Shown here: positions 7,298 to 17,132 of the stretch, one piece after another
Layout: each line of letters starts with the position of its first letter
Position numbering within the stretch: position 1 is the first letter of the stretch
Origin: Aquiluna sp.
GTDB taxonomy: Bacteria; Actinomycetota; Actinomycetes; Actinomycetales; Microbacteriaceae
Direction: 5' to 3'
Length of the DNA stretch: 64,000 nt
NCBI GenBank assembly: GCA_029241985.1
Contig: JAQWUU010000004.1
Location: 1 to 64,000, forward strand
Notes under the pieces: model-generated
Database searches by the model: none
Seen by the model: only the letters and a program-made list of their open reading frames with translations
What the model was told of the DNA's origin: nothing
Translations under genes and position numbers: made by a program

Positions 7298-8871
7298 CTA
7301 ATTCCCTTCCACCTCTGGACCTTTGTTAGCTCCTTGGCGATCGGTCCGGAAGAGCGGTCGTTTACTAAGTGCTTATAAACCAGCTCAGCTCCGATCAAAC
7401 ACATCGGCAAACCAATTCCCGGGATGGTGTTGTGCCCGGTGTAGAAAAGGTTCTTGAGCTTCCTGGAGTAGTTCTTTGGTCTAAAAAATGCACTTTGGGT
7501 CAGAGTGTGGGCCATGCCAAGGGCAGTTCCGCTCCAGGCATTAAGTTCATTTTCGAAGTTAGCTGGGCCCATTGATCTACGAACAACGATCCTGTCCGCT
7601 AGATCTGGAATATCACACCACTTTGCAATCTGATCGATTACTTTGTCAGCCTCTAACTCAAAAGCTACATCACCGGCCCGATCAATACCACCTGCACCGA
7701 TCGATGGATCTGGTGCGATAGGAACCAGTACGAAGAGGTTTTCGTGTCCCTCTGGGGCTACTGAATCGTCAGTCTTCGATGGATTGCAAATGTACAGGGA
7801 GGCTGGAGTTGGGATTCGGCTCTTGCCGTCTGCCTTGCGGAAAACTTCGGCAAAGTTTGAGTCCCAGTCTTTGGTGTACAAAAGTGTGTGGTGATTGAGC
7901 TGGGGCAGTTCACCCTTGACGCCCAAATAAAGCAGCATTGCTGAGGGGCCCGGGGTTTTCTTGTCCCACCATTTCTGCGGGTAAGTCTGGTGCTCTTTAC
8001 TGAGCAGCTTTGTCTCGACGTGATGCAGGTCGGCGCTCGCAACTACAACATCCGCAAAAATCTCAGATTGGCCAATCTCTATACCGACAGCCTTGTTGCC
8101 ATGGGTCAGGATCTTTGAAACGGGTGAGCCGGTGTGGATCTCCACACCGTGATGCTTTGCAAGTCTGACGATTGCTTCGATAACGGTGTGAAGACCACCT
8201 TTTGGATAAAAAACACCCTGCTTCATATCAACGTGCGTCATCAGGTGATACATGCTCGGGGTGTCGTAGGGCGAAGCCCCCAGAAAAACAGCCGGAAAGT
8301 TCAGCATTTTCTTCAGGCGCTCATCCTTTACGTATTCGCCCGAAAATGAGTACAGCGGCTTAATCAAAAGCTTGAGAAAGCGCCCGAGTTTGGCGATAAC
8401 TTCCGGCTGCACAAAGCTTCTAGCGTCCATGAAGTTTGTGTAGAGGAAGTGTTTGATGGACAGTTCGTAGGCACTCTCTGCGCTTTTGAGGTAACGCTCT
8501 AAACCTTCAGAGGAGCCCTCTTCGATTGAATCGAAGAGGGCTTTGATCCCCTCAACGTTATCTGGCATCAGTAGAGAGTCGCCAAGACCTTCATTTCTGG
8601 TCTGGTAAGCCGGGTTCAGCCTCACTAGATCCAGTTCTTTGTCAGCCGTGGTGCCCATAAGTTTGAAGAATTGCTCAAACGCGTCCGGCATCAAATACCA
8701 GCTCGGCCCCATATCAAAGCGGAAGCCGTCTTTTTCCCAGACATCTGCTCTGCCACCAAGACTGTTGTTTGCTTCAAAGAGCTGAACCTTCATCCCAGCC
8801 TTGGCAAGCAGTGCTGCCGAGGCAAGACCTGCGATTCCTCCACCAACTACAACGGCGCTTTTAGTACTCAA
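7294..8871 (-). CDS. crtI: Phytoene desaturase
   Basis: This 525-residue FAD-dependent CrtI-type desaturase converts phytoene to lycopene at the membrane. The N-terminal dinucleotide fold reads VVVGGGIAGLASAALLAKAG (residues 8-27), followed by LGGRADVWEKDGFRFDMGP. The C-terminal FAD and substrate segment YTGHNTIPGIGLPMCLIGAE lies at about residues 473-492. The length is normal for the family. It begins in a 4-base overlap with the end of crtB and is the second gene of the carotenoid operon. Confidence 0.96.
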   Translation of the reverse strand: MSTKSAVVVGGGIAGLASAALLAKAGMKVQLFEANNSLGGRADVWEKDGFRFDMGPSWYLMPDAFEQFFKLMGTTADKELDLVRLNPAYQTRNEGLGDSLLMPDNVEGIKALFDSIEEGSSEGLERYLKSAESAYELSIKHFLYTNFMDARSFVQPEVIAKLGRFLKLLIKPLYSFSGEYVKDERLKKMLNFPAVFLGASPYDTPSMYHLMTHVDMKQGVFYPKGGLHTVIEAIVRLAKHHGVEIHTGSPVSKILTHGNKAVGIEIGQSEIFADVVVASADLHHVETKLLSKEHQTYPQKWWDKKTPGPSAMLLYLGVKGELPQLNHHTLLYTKDWDSNFAEVFRKADGKSRIPTPASLYICNPSKTDDSVAPEGHENLFVLVPIAPDPSIGAGGIDRAGDVAFELEADKVIDQIAKWCDIPDLADRIVVRRSMGPANFENELNAWSGTALGMAHTLTQSAFFRPKNYSRKLKNLFYTGHNTIPGIGLPMCLIGAELVYKHLVNDRSSGPIAKELTKVQRWKGIS

Positions 8872-9761
8872 GGCTTGGCTCCTAGCAAAGTTTTTGCAAG
8901 CAAAATTAGCTTGCGTAAGTTGTTAACCGAAATACGGGCCTGAATTAGTTCCTCGGCTTTGGTTTTTGCAATCTTTTTATTGAGCTCCTGAAAAAGCAAC
9001 TGTGCAGCCGTGACTGCTTTTCTAGGTGAGGCTGGCAATAGCGGAAGAGCTAGAGCGGAAACACGAAGGTCATTCTCAATGTCCGCAACCAGAGCATTTT
9101 TCACATCATCGTTAAAGGTCTTCACATCAACGCCAGGAAAGTAGCTCCGTCCCAGTTTTTCGAAGTCCGATGCCAAATCTCTTAGAAAGTTCACTTTTTG
9201 AAACGCTGCACCCAAAGCTCTTGCTCCAGTAACCATCGTGGTTTTTTCATGCTCTGAATATTTGTGCCCGTGCACGAAGGCCGCCAAGCACATCAGCCCC
9301 ACCACCTCGGCGCTGCCGTAGACGTAGCGCTGGAAAGATGCCTGATCGTGAATCGTCTCAGTCAGGTCCTGACGCATCGAGAAGAAAAATGGTTCGACTA
9401 TTTCTTTTTTGATTCCGACTTCTCTTGCGGTGAGCGCAAAGGAATGGATAATCAAGTTCGTAGAGAAACCCCGCTTCATGGCCAGGTAGGTTTCGTTCTC
9501 AAAATCAGTTAGCAGTTGACCCGGATCGAGGTCAGCCTCAATGATCGCTGCCTCGGCAGCCGACCCGTCAACGATTTCATCGGCAACGCGCACAAGAGCG
9601 TAAATGTTTTCGATGTGAGCGCGTAGTTGCTTGGTAATAATCCTGGTGGCAAGGCCAAAAGAAGTTGAATAGGAGTAGATGACTTCTTTGCTAGCGCGGT
9701 GCGCTGCGATGTTATAAAGCGCCAAACCGGTGGGCACCTTGGTCGTATCTTGTTTTTCCAC
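8868..9761 (-). CDS. crtB: Phytoene synthase
   Basis: This is a 297-residue squalene/phytoene-synthase-family enzyme joining two geranylgeranyl diphosphates to phytoene. The first Asp-rich site is VRVADEIVD and the second is NFLRDLASDFEKLGRSYFP. The SYSTSFGLATRI segment near the N-terminus is typical. I place the start at GTG 9761 because a TACCCT -10 box lies exactly six bases upstream on the minus strand and the resulting N-terminus matches homologues in length. An in-frame GTG at 9812 would run into the divergent ilvD gene. No GGPP synthase gene (crtE) is in the window, so the precursor enzyme must be encoded elsewhere. Confidence 0.94.
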   Translation of the reverse strand: MEKQDTTKVPTGLALYNIAAHRASKEVIYSYSTSFGLATRIITKQLRAHIENIYALVRVADEIVDGSAAEAAIIEADLDPGQLLTDFENETYLAMKRGFSTNLIIHSFALTAREVGIKKEIVEPFFFSMRQDLTETIHDQASFQRYVYGSAEVVGLMCLAAFVHGHKYSEHEKTTMVTGARALGAAFQKVNFLRDLASDFEKLGRSYFPGVDVKTFNDDVKNALVADIENDLRVSALALPLLPASPRKAVTAAQLLFQELNKKIAKTKAEELIQARISVNNLRKLILLAKTLLGAKP

Positions 9762-9767
9762 ACCTTC

Positions 9768-9773
9768 AGGGTA
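9768..9773 (-). promoter_or_regulatory. Predicted -10 box of the carotenoid operon
   Basis: TACCCT on the minus strand ends six bases before the GTG chosen for crtB. It lies within the 39-bp gap shared with the divergent ilvD promoter, and together with the matching spacing it decides the crtB start. Confidence 0.5.
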
Positions 9774-9788
9774 TCGCGATATAAAAAG

Positions 9789-9794
9789 TAAGAT
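9789..9794 (+). promoter_or_regulatory. Predicted -10 box of leaderless ilvD transcript
   Basis: TAAGAT ends six bases before the ilvD ATG at 9801, and no ribosome-binding site is visible. It is back to back with the crtB -10 box about 16 bp away. Confidence 0.5.
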
Positions 9795-9800
9795 TGAACT

Positions 9801-11492
9801 ATGACCAATCACATGAAGCCAAGAAGCTCTGTAGTAACCGACGGAATTGAGCGAGCGCCTGCCCGCGGAATGCTCAGAGCAGTTGGTATGGGAGATGACG
9901 ACTGGGTGAAGCCTCAGATCGGCGTTGCCTCCTCTTGGAATGAAGTGACTCCCTGCAATCTGTCGCTGGACCGCTTGGCAGACGCAGCCAAGGTTGGTGT
10001 GCGCAGAGCAAACGGTTGGCCGATGGAGTTTGGCACGATCTCGGTTTCAGATGGAATTTCAATGGGCCACGAGGGAATGCACTTTTCACTTGTTTCCAGA
10101 GAAGTTATCGCCGACTCCGTCGAGACCGTCATGGAGGCTGAGCGCCTCGACGGATCTGTGCTCCTGGCTGGTTGCGATAAGTCCCTACCAGGCATGTTGA
10201 TGGCTGCAGCAAGGCTTGATTTGGCTTCGGTCTTTTTGTATGCCGGAACCATTGCTCCTGGCTGGGTAAAGCTCACGGACGGCACCGAAAAGCAGGTCAC
10301 AATCATCGATGCCTTTGAAGCTGTTGGAGCTTGCAAGGCTGGCAAGATGAGTGAAGAAGATTTAGGTCGAATCGAGAGAGCAATTTGCCCAGGCGAAGGC
10401 GCCTGCGGCGGAATGTATACCGCTAACACAATGGCTTCCATTGGAGAAGCGCTGGGCATGAGCCTTCCCGGCTCCGCTGCACCACCATCAGCTGACAGAC
10501 GCCGTGATGACTGGGCTGAGCGTTCCGGTGAAGCGGTCGTGAACCTGATAGACAAGGGCATAACAGCGCGGCAGATCATGACCAAAAAGGCATTTGAAAA
10601 TGCAATCGCAGTTCTGATGGCTTTCGGTGGTTCGACAAATGCCGTGCTGCATCTATTGGCCATAGCTCGTGAGGCAGAAGTCGACCTACAGCTTGCGGAC
10701 TTTAATAGGATCTCCGACAAGGTGCCCCACTTGGGTGACCTAAAGCCTTTCGGCCAGTACGTAATGAACGATGTGGACAGAGTCGGAGGTGTGCCGGTGC
10801 TGATGAAGGCGCTTCTCGATGCAGGGCTGATGCACGGCGACGTGATGACCGTCACGGGTAAGACAATGGCCGAAAACTTGGCGGACATCACTCCACCAGA
10901 CCCAGACGGCAAGATTATTCGTGCAATGAATAACCCAATTCATAAAACCGGTGGAATCAATATCTTGCACGGGTCAATTGCCCCAGACGGAGCTGTAGTC
11001 AAAACTGCAGGCTTTGATCTTGCAAGTTTCGAAGGTCCAGCAAGGGTGTTCGAGCGCGAGGCTGCCGCAATGGAAGCACTGTCAGAGGGCAAGATTTCTG
11101 CCGGCGATGTCGTCGTTATTCGCTACGAAGGCCCCAAGGGTGGCCCGGGTATGAGGGAGATGTTGGCGATCACCGGTGCTATCAAGGGTGCGGGATTAGG
11201 AAAAGATGTTCTACTATTGACGGACGGCAGATTCTCAGGCGGCACAACCGGACTGTGTATCGGCCACATTGCGCCAGAGGCGACCGAAGGTGGTCCGATT
11301 TCTCTGGTTCGTGATGGAGACTTGATTCGAGTCGACATTGCTGCTCGTACGCTCGACTTACTGGTCAGCGAAGAAGAGCTGGCTGAGCGTCGTAAAGACT
11401 GGCAGCCATTGCCTCCGAGATACACCCGCGGAGTGCTAGCTAAATTCTCAAAGTTGGTACATTCTGCTTCCGAGGGCGCGTACTGCGGTTAA
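9801..11492 (+). CDS. ilvD: Dihydroxy-acid dehydratase
   Basis: This 563-residue cytoplasmic Fe-S dehydratase makes 2-oxo acids from 2,3-dihydroxy acids, the third common step of valine and isoleucine synthesis. Cysteine ligands are in [12 protein letters not shown] (about residues 115-126) and [16 protein letters not shown] (about 196-211). The C-terminal [12 protein letters not shown]-like segment ([14 protein letters not shown]) is diagnostic. It heads the ilvD-ilvB-ilvN-ilvC run, with 22 bases to ilvB. The ATG at 9801 fits a leaderless promoter; a second in-frame ATG at 9813 is possible. Confidence 0.97.
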   Translation: MTNHMKPRSSVVTDGIERAPARGMLRAVGMGDDDWVKPQIGVASSWNEVTPCNLSLDRLADAAKVGVRRANGWPMEFGTISVSDGISMGHEGMHFSLVSREVIADSVETVMEAERLDGSVLLAGCDKSLPGMLMAAARLDLASVFLYAGTIAPGWVKLTDGTEKQVTIIDAFEAVGACKAGKMSEEDLGRIERAICPGEGACGGMYTANTMASIGEALGMSLPGSAAPPSADRRRDDWAERSGEAVVNLIDKGITARQIMTKKAFENAIAVLMAFGGSTNAVLHLLAIAREAEVDLQLADFNRISDKVPHLGDLKPFGQYVMNDVDRVGGVPVLMKALLDAGLMHGDVMTVTGKTMAENLADITPPDPDGKIIRAMNNPIHKTGGINILHGSIAPDGAVVKTAGFDLASFEGPARVFEREAAAMEALSEGKISAGDVVVIRYEGPKGGPGMREMLAITGAIKGAGLGKDVLLLTDGRFSGGTTGLCIGHIAPEATEGGPISLVRDGDLIRVDIAARTLDLLVSEEELAERRKDWQPLPPRYTRGVLAKFSKLVHSASEGAYCG

Positions 11493-11514
11493 ATGTTGAT
11501 TTGTAAAGGAAACC

Positions 11515-13269
11515 ATGGCTACTGAGACCCTAACCGGGGCACAAGCACTGATTCGTTCGCTCGAGCTGCTCGGCGTGGACACGGTGTTTGGTCTTCCAGG
11601 TGGAGCAATCTTGCCCACCTACGACCCACTTATGGACTCCAAAAAACTACGCCACATCTTGGTTCGCCACGAGCAGGGTGCTGGCCACGCAGCTGAAGGC
11701 TATGCAGCCGCAAGCGGAAAGCTCGGTGTTTGCATCGCGACCAGTGGCCCTGGTGCAACCAACCTGGTGACAGCAATTGCAGATGCTCACATGGACTCGG
11801 TTCCAATGCTTGCCATAACCGGTCAGGTGAATTCTTTTGCAATTGGAACTGACGCTTTCCAGGAAGCTGACATTGTCGGCATCACGATGCCGATCACAAA
11901 GCACAGCTTCCTGGTTACCAATGCTGCCGATATTCCAGGTGTGATGGCAGCAGCTTACGAAATCGCAACCACCGGCAGACCAGGACCGGTTTTGGTGGAT
12001 GTTGCCAAAGACGCCCAGAATGCGAAGTTTGAATTTTCTTGGCCGCCGAAAATCGATTTGCCAGGCTACAAGCCAATTACTGACCCACACGGCAAGCAAG
12101 TTCAGGCCGCAGCGGAACTAATTCTCAAATCACATAAGCCGATTCTTTATGTCGGCGGTGGTGTGATCAGGGCAGGAGCAAGCAAGGAACTTCTAAAGCT
12201 TGCAGAACTGCTACACGCCCCTGTCACTACAACCCTTATGGCCAGAGGTGCCTTCCCAGATTCACACCCGCAGCACTTGGGTATGCCGGGAATGCACGGA
12301 ACGGTTCCAGCCGTTACTGCACTGCAGAAATCGGATCTTTTGATCACCCTCGGCGCCAGGTTCGATGACCGCGTAACCGGAGATGTGAAGAGCTTCGCTA
12401 AGGGTGCAAAGGTTATCCACGTTGATGTTGACCCTGCGGAAATCGGCAAAATCCGTCACGCCGATGTTCCCATCGTGGGCGACGCCAAAGTCGTAATCTC
12501 AATGCTTATCGCTGAGCTTGAATCCCAAATGAAGACCACAAAGCCAGATTATGAAGACTGGTGGGTTTTTCTAAATGGGCTCAAGGAGCGCTACCCACTG
12601 GGCTATAACGACACTGATGATGGAAAACTTGCTCCCCAGTACGTGATCGAGCGCATCGGTGAACTTTCAGGACCAGAAGCCATCTTCGCTGCCGGCGTAG
12701 GTCAGCACCAGATGTGGTCAGCGCAGTTTATTAAGTACGAGCGTCCGAATTCTTGGTTGAACTCCGGTGGAGCTGGAACCATGGGTTACTCGGTCCCAGC
12801 GGCGATGGGTGCGAAGGTTGCGCAGCCAGAAAGATTGGTCTGGGCAATCGATGGCGACGGTTGTTTCCAAATGACCAATCAAGAGCTTGCCACCTGCACG
12901 ATTAACAACATCCCAATCAAGGTTGCGATTATCAACAACTCTTCTCTTGGAATGGTGAGGCAGTGGCAGACGCTGTTTTATAACTCGAGGTATTCAAACA
13001 CCGATTTGAACACGGGAACCGACACGATTATGGTTCCTGACTTTGTCAAGCTTGCAGAAAGCTACGGCTGCCTTGCAATTCGAGTTGAGAAAATCGAAGA
13101 GGTTGACGCCGCTATCAAGTTGGCCATGGAGACAAACGACAGACCTGTGGTTATCGATTTCATTGTTGGACGAGATGCAATGGTTTGGCCGATGGTGCCA
13201 GCAGGTGTCTCTAACGACGCGGTTCAATATGCAAGAGACGCAGCCCCGATTTGGGACGGTGAGGAGTAA
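11515..13269 (+). CDS. ilvB: Acetolactate synthase, catalytic subunit
   Basis: This 584-residue ThDP- and FAD-dependent enzyme condenses pyruvate with pyruvate or 2-oxobutyrate. The catalytic glutamate lies in [14 protein letters not shown] (about residues 45-58) and the ThDP-Mg motif in [14 protein letters not shown] (about 444-457) followed by [12 protein letters not shown]. The AGGGV-like central FAD segment ([11 protein letters not shown]) is at about 212-222. Typical AHAS large-subunit length. A GGAAACC stretch precedes the ATG. The small-subunit gene follows two bases after the stop, as expected for a tetrameric complex made stoichiometrically. Confidence 0.98.
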   Translation: MATETLTGAQALIRSLELLGVDTVFGLPGGAILPTYDPLMDSKKLRHILVRHEQGAGHAAEGYAAASGKLGVCIATSGPGATNLVTAIADAHMDSVPMLAITGQVNSFAIGTDAFQEADIVGITMPITKHSFLVTNAADIPGVMAAAYEIATTGRPGPVLVDVAKDAQNAKFEFSWPPKIDLPGYKPITDPHGKQVQAAAELILKSHKPILYVGGGVIRAGASKELLKLAELLHAPVTTTLMARGAFPDSHPQHLGMPGMHGTVPAVTALQKSDLLITLGARFDDRVTGDVKSFAKGAKVIHVDVDPAEIGKIRHADVPIVGDAKVVISMLIAELESQMKTTKPDYEDWWVFLNGLKERYPLGYNDTDDGKLAPQYVIERIGELSGPEAIFAAGVGQHQMWSAQFIKYERPNSWLNSGGAGTMGYSVPAAMGAKVAQPERLVWAIDGDGCFQMTNQELATCTINNIPIKVAIINNSSLGMVRQWQTLFYNSRYSNTDLNTGTDTIMVPDFVKLAESYGCLAIRVEKIEEVDAAIKLAMETNDRPVVIDFIVGRDAMVWPMVPAGVSNDAVQYARDAAPIWDGEE

Positions 13270-13271
13270 AA

Positions 13272-14838
<1,567 letters not shown>

Positions 14839-14848
14839 CCAAGTTCAT

Positions 14849-14884
14849 AAAAAAACCTCCGCAGTCTGACTGCGGAGGTTTTTT
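14849..14884. terminator. Strong bidirectional intrinsic terminator after ilvC
   Basis: A 12-bp perfect stem (arms 14853-14864 and 14870-14881, loop TCTGA) is flanked by an A-run on the left and a T-run on the right. It can therefore stop transcripts from both sides: ilvC on the plus strand, and the membrane-protein gene on the minus strand. Confidence 0.93.
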
Positions 14885-14889
14885 ATTTG

Positions 14890-14967
14890 TTAGGACTTGA
14901 TGGCAGGCAATCGGTTATAGGCAATCAGAATTGGCAGGGCCAGCACAAGGTGCAGAACCTGCAGTCA
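14890..14967 (-). pseudogene. Apparent cut-off C-terminus of the neighbouring membrane protein
   Basis: Beyond the TGA at 14965-14967 the same minus-strand frame stays open for 24 codons and ends at TAA (14890-14892), five bases before the terminator hairpin. It encodes a fourth hydrophobic helix (LQVLHLVLALPILIAY) ending in a short basic tail. It looks like the lost final helix of the protein, with the TGA as a nonsense mutation or a leaky stop. Confidence 0.6.
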
Positions 14968-15273
14968 GATGATTGTCGGATCGGAGGCGTTTGCAATGAG
15001 AGGGCTAACGGCCATAAGGCCTAGAACTAGAAAGCCAACGCCAAGGGCAAACTTTCTCGGGTTCTTAGTGCGAAGGGCAATAAGTGCAACAATCGAGGCC
15101 CCCACAACACTCATCGCTGGTATGAAGATGAAGGCGACAAGCGGAATTGGTCCAGAGATAGCAGGAGTCTCAACTGCAAATCCCTCACCTGTTCCCAGTG
15201 CGAGGAAGTAGGCAATCAGTGTCAGCCCTACGCCAACGCCACCCCCGATAATTACATTATTGATTTTTGCCAT
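14965..15273 (-). CDS. Small membrane protein, DUF6069-like, apparently truncated
   Basis: This 102-residue protein has three hydrophobic helices, at about residues 8-26, 43-66 and 74-93. I recognise the layout (helix, extracytoplasmic loop, helix pair, then an NASDPT-type turn) as resembling the DUF6069 family of actinobacterial four-helix proteins; no function is known. GGAG five to six bases before the ATG supports the start. The frame is stopped by TGA just after the NASDPTII turn, where a fourth helix is expected. That helix is still encoded downstream in the same frame. The gene may be a recent pseudogene, or the TGA followed by C may be read through. Confidence 0.7.
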   Translation of the reverse strand: MAKINNVIIGGGVGVGLTLIAYFLALGTGEGFAVETPAISGPIPLVAFIFIPAMSVVGASIVALIALRTKNPRKFALGVGFLVLGLMAVSPLIANASDPTII

Positions 15274-15341
15274 GTCGACTCCAATTCCATGACATTTGAA
15301 AAGCTAAACTAACCACAACACGCTAGCAAAGGATTCGTAAT

Positions 15342-15461
15342 ATGTGCGCAAGGGTAAGTTGTTCAAGCTGTAACAAGCCAACCTGGGAAGGTTGCGGTGA
15401 GCACATCGAGGAGGCGCTAGCTGGCGTTGCCGAGGCAGACCGCTGCCAGTGTGCTCGTTAG
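15342..15461 (+). CDS. Small cysteine-rich protein (39 residues)
   Basis: This is a tiny protein with the pattern CxxCxKxTWxGCGxHI near the N-terminus (Cys7, Cys10, Cys18) and CQC at residues 36-38 near the C-terminus. This Cys/His pattern is a recurring short family in actinobacteria and could bind a metal such as zinc. No function is known to me. AAAGGA eight bases before the ATG is a good ribosome-binding site. It lies alone between the divergent membrane protein and serA. Confidence 0.75.
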   Translation: MCARVSCSSCNKPTWEGCGEHIEEALAGVAEADRCQCAR

Positions 15462-15515
15462 CGACACTTTTTCTAGCTATTAGACTTGGGGCTATTCCAT
15501 TGTCGACTTCGTCGT

Positions 15516-15521
15516 TAGGTT
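15516..15521 (+). promoter_or_regulatory. Predicted -10 box of leaderless serA transcript
   Basis: TAGGTT ends six bases before the GTG of serA, and no ribosome-binding site lies between. Spacing is identical to the ilvD, thiL and adnA cases. Confidence 0.45.
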
Positions 15522-15527
15522 AACCCC

Positions 15528-17126
15528 GTGTCCAAACCAGTTGTGTTAATTGCAGAAGAGCTTTCCCCTGCGACAGTCGAGGCCCTGGGGCCTGATTTTG
15601 AAATCCGCCACGTTGATGGAGCCGACAGGTCGAAGCTGCTGCCCGCTCTCGCCGAGGCGAATGCTGTGCTAATCCGCTCTGCCACCAAAATGGACGCTGA
15701 AGCGCTGTCTGCAGCCCCAAAACTCAAGGTGATTGCTCGTGCAGGCGTAGGGCTTGACAACGTTGACATCAAGGCGGCCACCGAGCACGGTGTGATGGTT
15801 GTGAACGCTCCGACTTCAAATGTTATCTCTGCAGCTGAATTGGCAATTGGCCACATCATGTCGCTGTCTCGCAACATTCCTGATGCCCACTCCTCAATGA
15901 AGGATGGCAAGTGGCAACGAAGTGCTTTCTCGGGCATTGAGCTTTATGAAAAAACCATTGGAATCATAGGCTTAGGTCGAATTGGAACTCTAGTTGCCCA
16001 GCGATTGGCCGGTTTTGGCGCCACGCTGATTGGTTATGACCCATACGTCACTCAAGCTAGAGCCGAGCAGATCGGTGTTGAGCTGGTGGACATGGAAGCC
16101 ATGATGCGCAGGAGTGATTTCATCACTATTCACATTCCAAAGCTCCCAGAAACAACCGGCATGATCTCGACCGATCAGTTCGCGATGGCAAAACCAAATC
16201 TTCGCATCGTCAACTGTTCACGCGGCGGGATTATCGACGAAGACGCCCTCTACGCAGCGTTGAAAACTAAGCGAATTGCTGGGGCCGGCCTGGACGTTTT
16301 TGTTAATGAGCCGCCGCTCGATTCACCACTTTTGACTCTGGATAACATTCAGCTCACTCCTCACTTGGGTGCTTCAACCGAAGAGGCACAGGAAAAAGCC
16401 GGAGTGTCTGTTGCTAGGTCCGTGAGGCTTGCACTTGCTGGAGACCTAGTCCCTGATGCAGTGAATGTGGCAGGCGGTGTGATTGATTCCTCGGTAAAGC
16501 CTGGAATTCCTCTGGCTGAAAAGCTTGGACAACTAGTTGCTGGCCTTGCCGGACAAACTTCGATAACTGCAATTGAATTTGAGGCACGTGGAGAGATTGC
16601 AGCTCACGATGTCACGGTGCTCAAGCTTGCCGCGCTAAAGGGTGTGTTCCAAACGATGGTGACCGAACAGGTTTCCTACGTGAATGCACCGCTCCTTGCA
16701 GAGCAGCGGGGTGTTGAGGTGAGGCTTGTTCAGGACACTGCCAGCGAAGAGTATCGAAACATCACGACGCTGAAGGCGACCTTGTCCGACGGGACAACTG
16801 TGTCCGCCGGTGGAACGGTCATTGGCCCCAAGCATCACCAAAAAGTAGTCTCCATAAATGGCTACGAAGTTGAGCTGGCAATGGCTGAAAACCTAGTCGT
16901 CATGGTTTACCAGGACCGACCTGGAATAGTTGCCATTTACGGCAAGGCGTTTGCTGAGGCGGGCGTGAACATCGCAGCAATGACTATCGCTCGCCAGCAA
17001 AAAGGCGGCAAGGCTCTCAGCGTGATTACTGTGGATTCACCAGTATCAAGTCAGATTTTGGATCAATTGCGATTGGAAATTGAAGCTGATTCCCTGTGCC
17101 AGGTCTCCCTGCACGAGCAATACTAA
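15528..17126 (+). CDS. serA: D-3-phosphoglycerate dehydrogenase (long, type 1)
   Basis: This 532-residue NAD-dependent enzyme starts serine synthesis from 3-phosphoglycerate. The nucleotide-binding motif is GLGRIGTLVAQRLAGFG (about residues 147-163), and catalytic segments include NCSRGGIIDEDAL and TPHLGASTEEAQ with the general-acid His. The extra C-terminal part holds the allosteric substrate-binding domain (about 318-450) and an ACT domain (about 460-532, starting VMVYQDRPGIVAIYGKAF), as in the mycobacterial long form that is inhibited by serine. The start is GTG. It converges on the CoA-disulfide reductase gene with only six bases between them. Confidence 0.97.
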   Translation: MSKPVVLIAEELSPATVEALGPDFEIRHVDGADRSKLLPALAEANAVLIRSATKMDAEALSAAPKLKVIARAGVGLDNVDIKAATEHGVMVVNAPTSNVISAAELAIGHIMSLSRNIPDAHSSMKDGKWQRSAFSGIELYEKTIGIIGLGRIGTLVAQRLAGFGATLIGYDPYVTQARAEQIGVELVDMEAMMRRSDFITIHIPKLPETTGMISTDQFAMAKPNLRIVNCSRGGIIDEDALYAALKTKRIAGAGLDVFVNEPPLDSPLLTLDNIQLTPHLGASTEEAQEKAGVSVARSVRLALAGDLVPDAVNVAGGVIDSSVKPGIPLAEKLGQLVAGLAGQTSITAIEFEARGEIAAHDVTVLKLAALKGVFQTMVTEQVSYVNAPLLAEQRGVEVRLVQDTASEEYRNITTLKATLSDGTTVSAGGTVIGPKHHQKVVSINGYEVELAMAENLVVMVYQDRPGIVAIYGKAFAEAGVNIAAMTIARQQKGGKALSVITVDSPVSSQILDQLRLEIEADSLCQVSLHEQY

Positions 17127-17132
17127 AAGCGA

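Noticed and set aside
9762-9812. Earlier GTG for crtB
   Set aside because: It would run into the ilvD coding region, has no ribosome-binding site or -10 box at the right spacing, and lengthens the protein beyond its homologues.
9914-10912. 332-codon open frame antisense to ilvD
   Set aside because: It lies wholly inside ilvD on the opposite strand, has Ser/Pro/Ala-rich low-information composition and no recognisable motif. It is a codon-bias shadow.
12147-12449. Antisense frames within ilvB
   Set aside because: Shadows of ilvB with no independent start signal or conserved motif.
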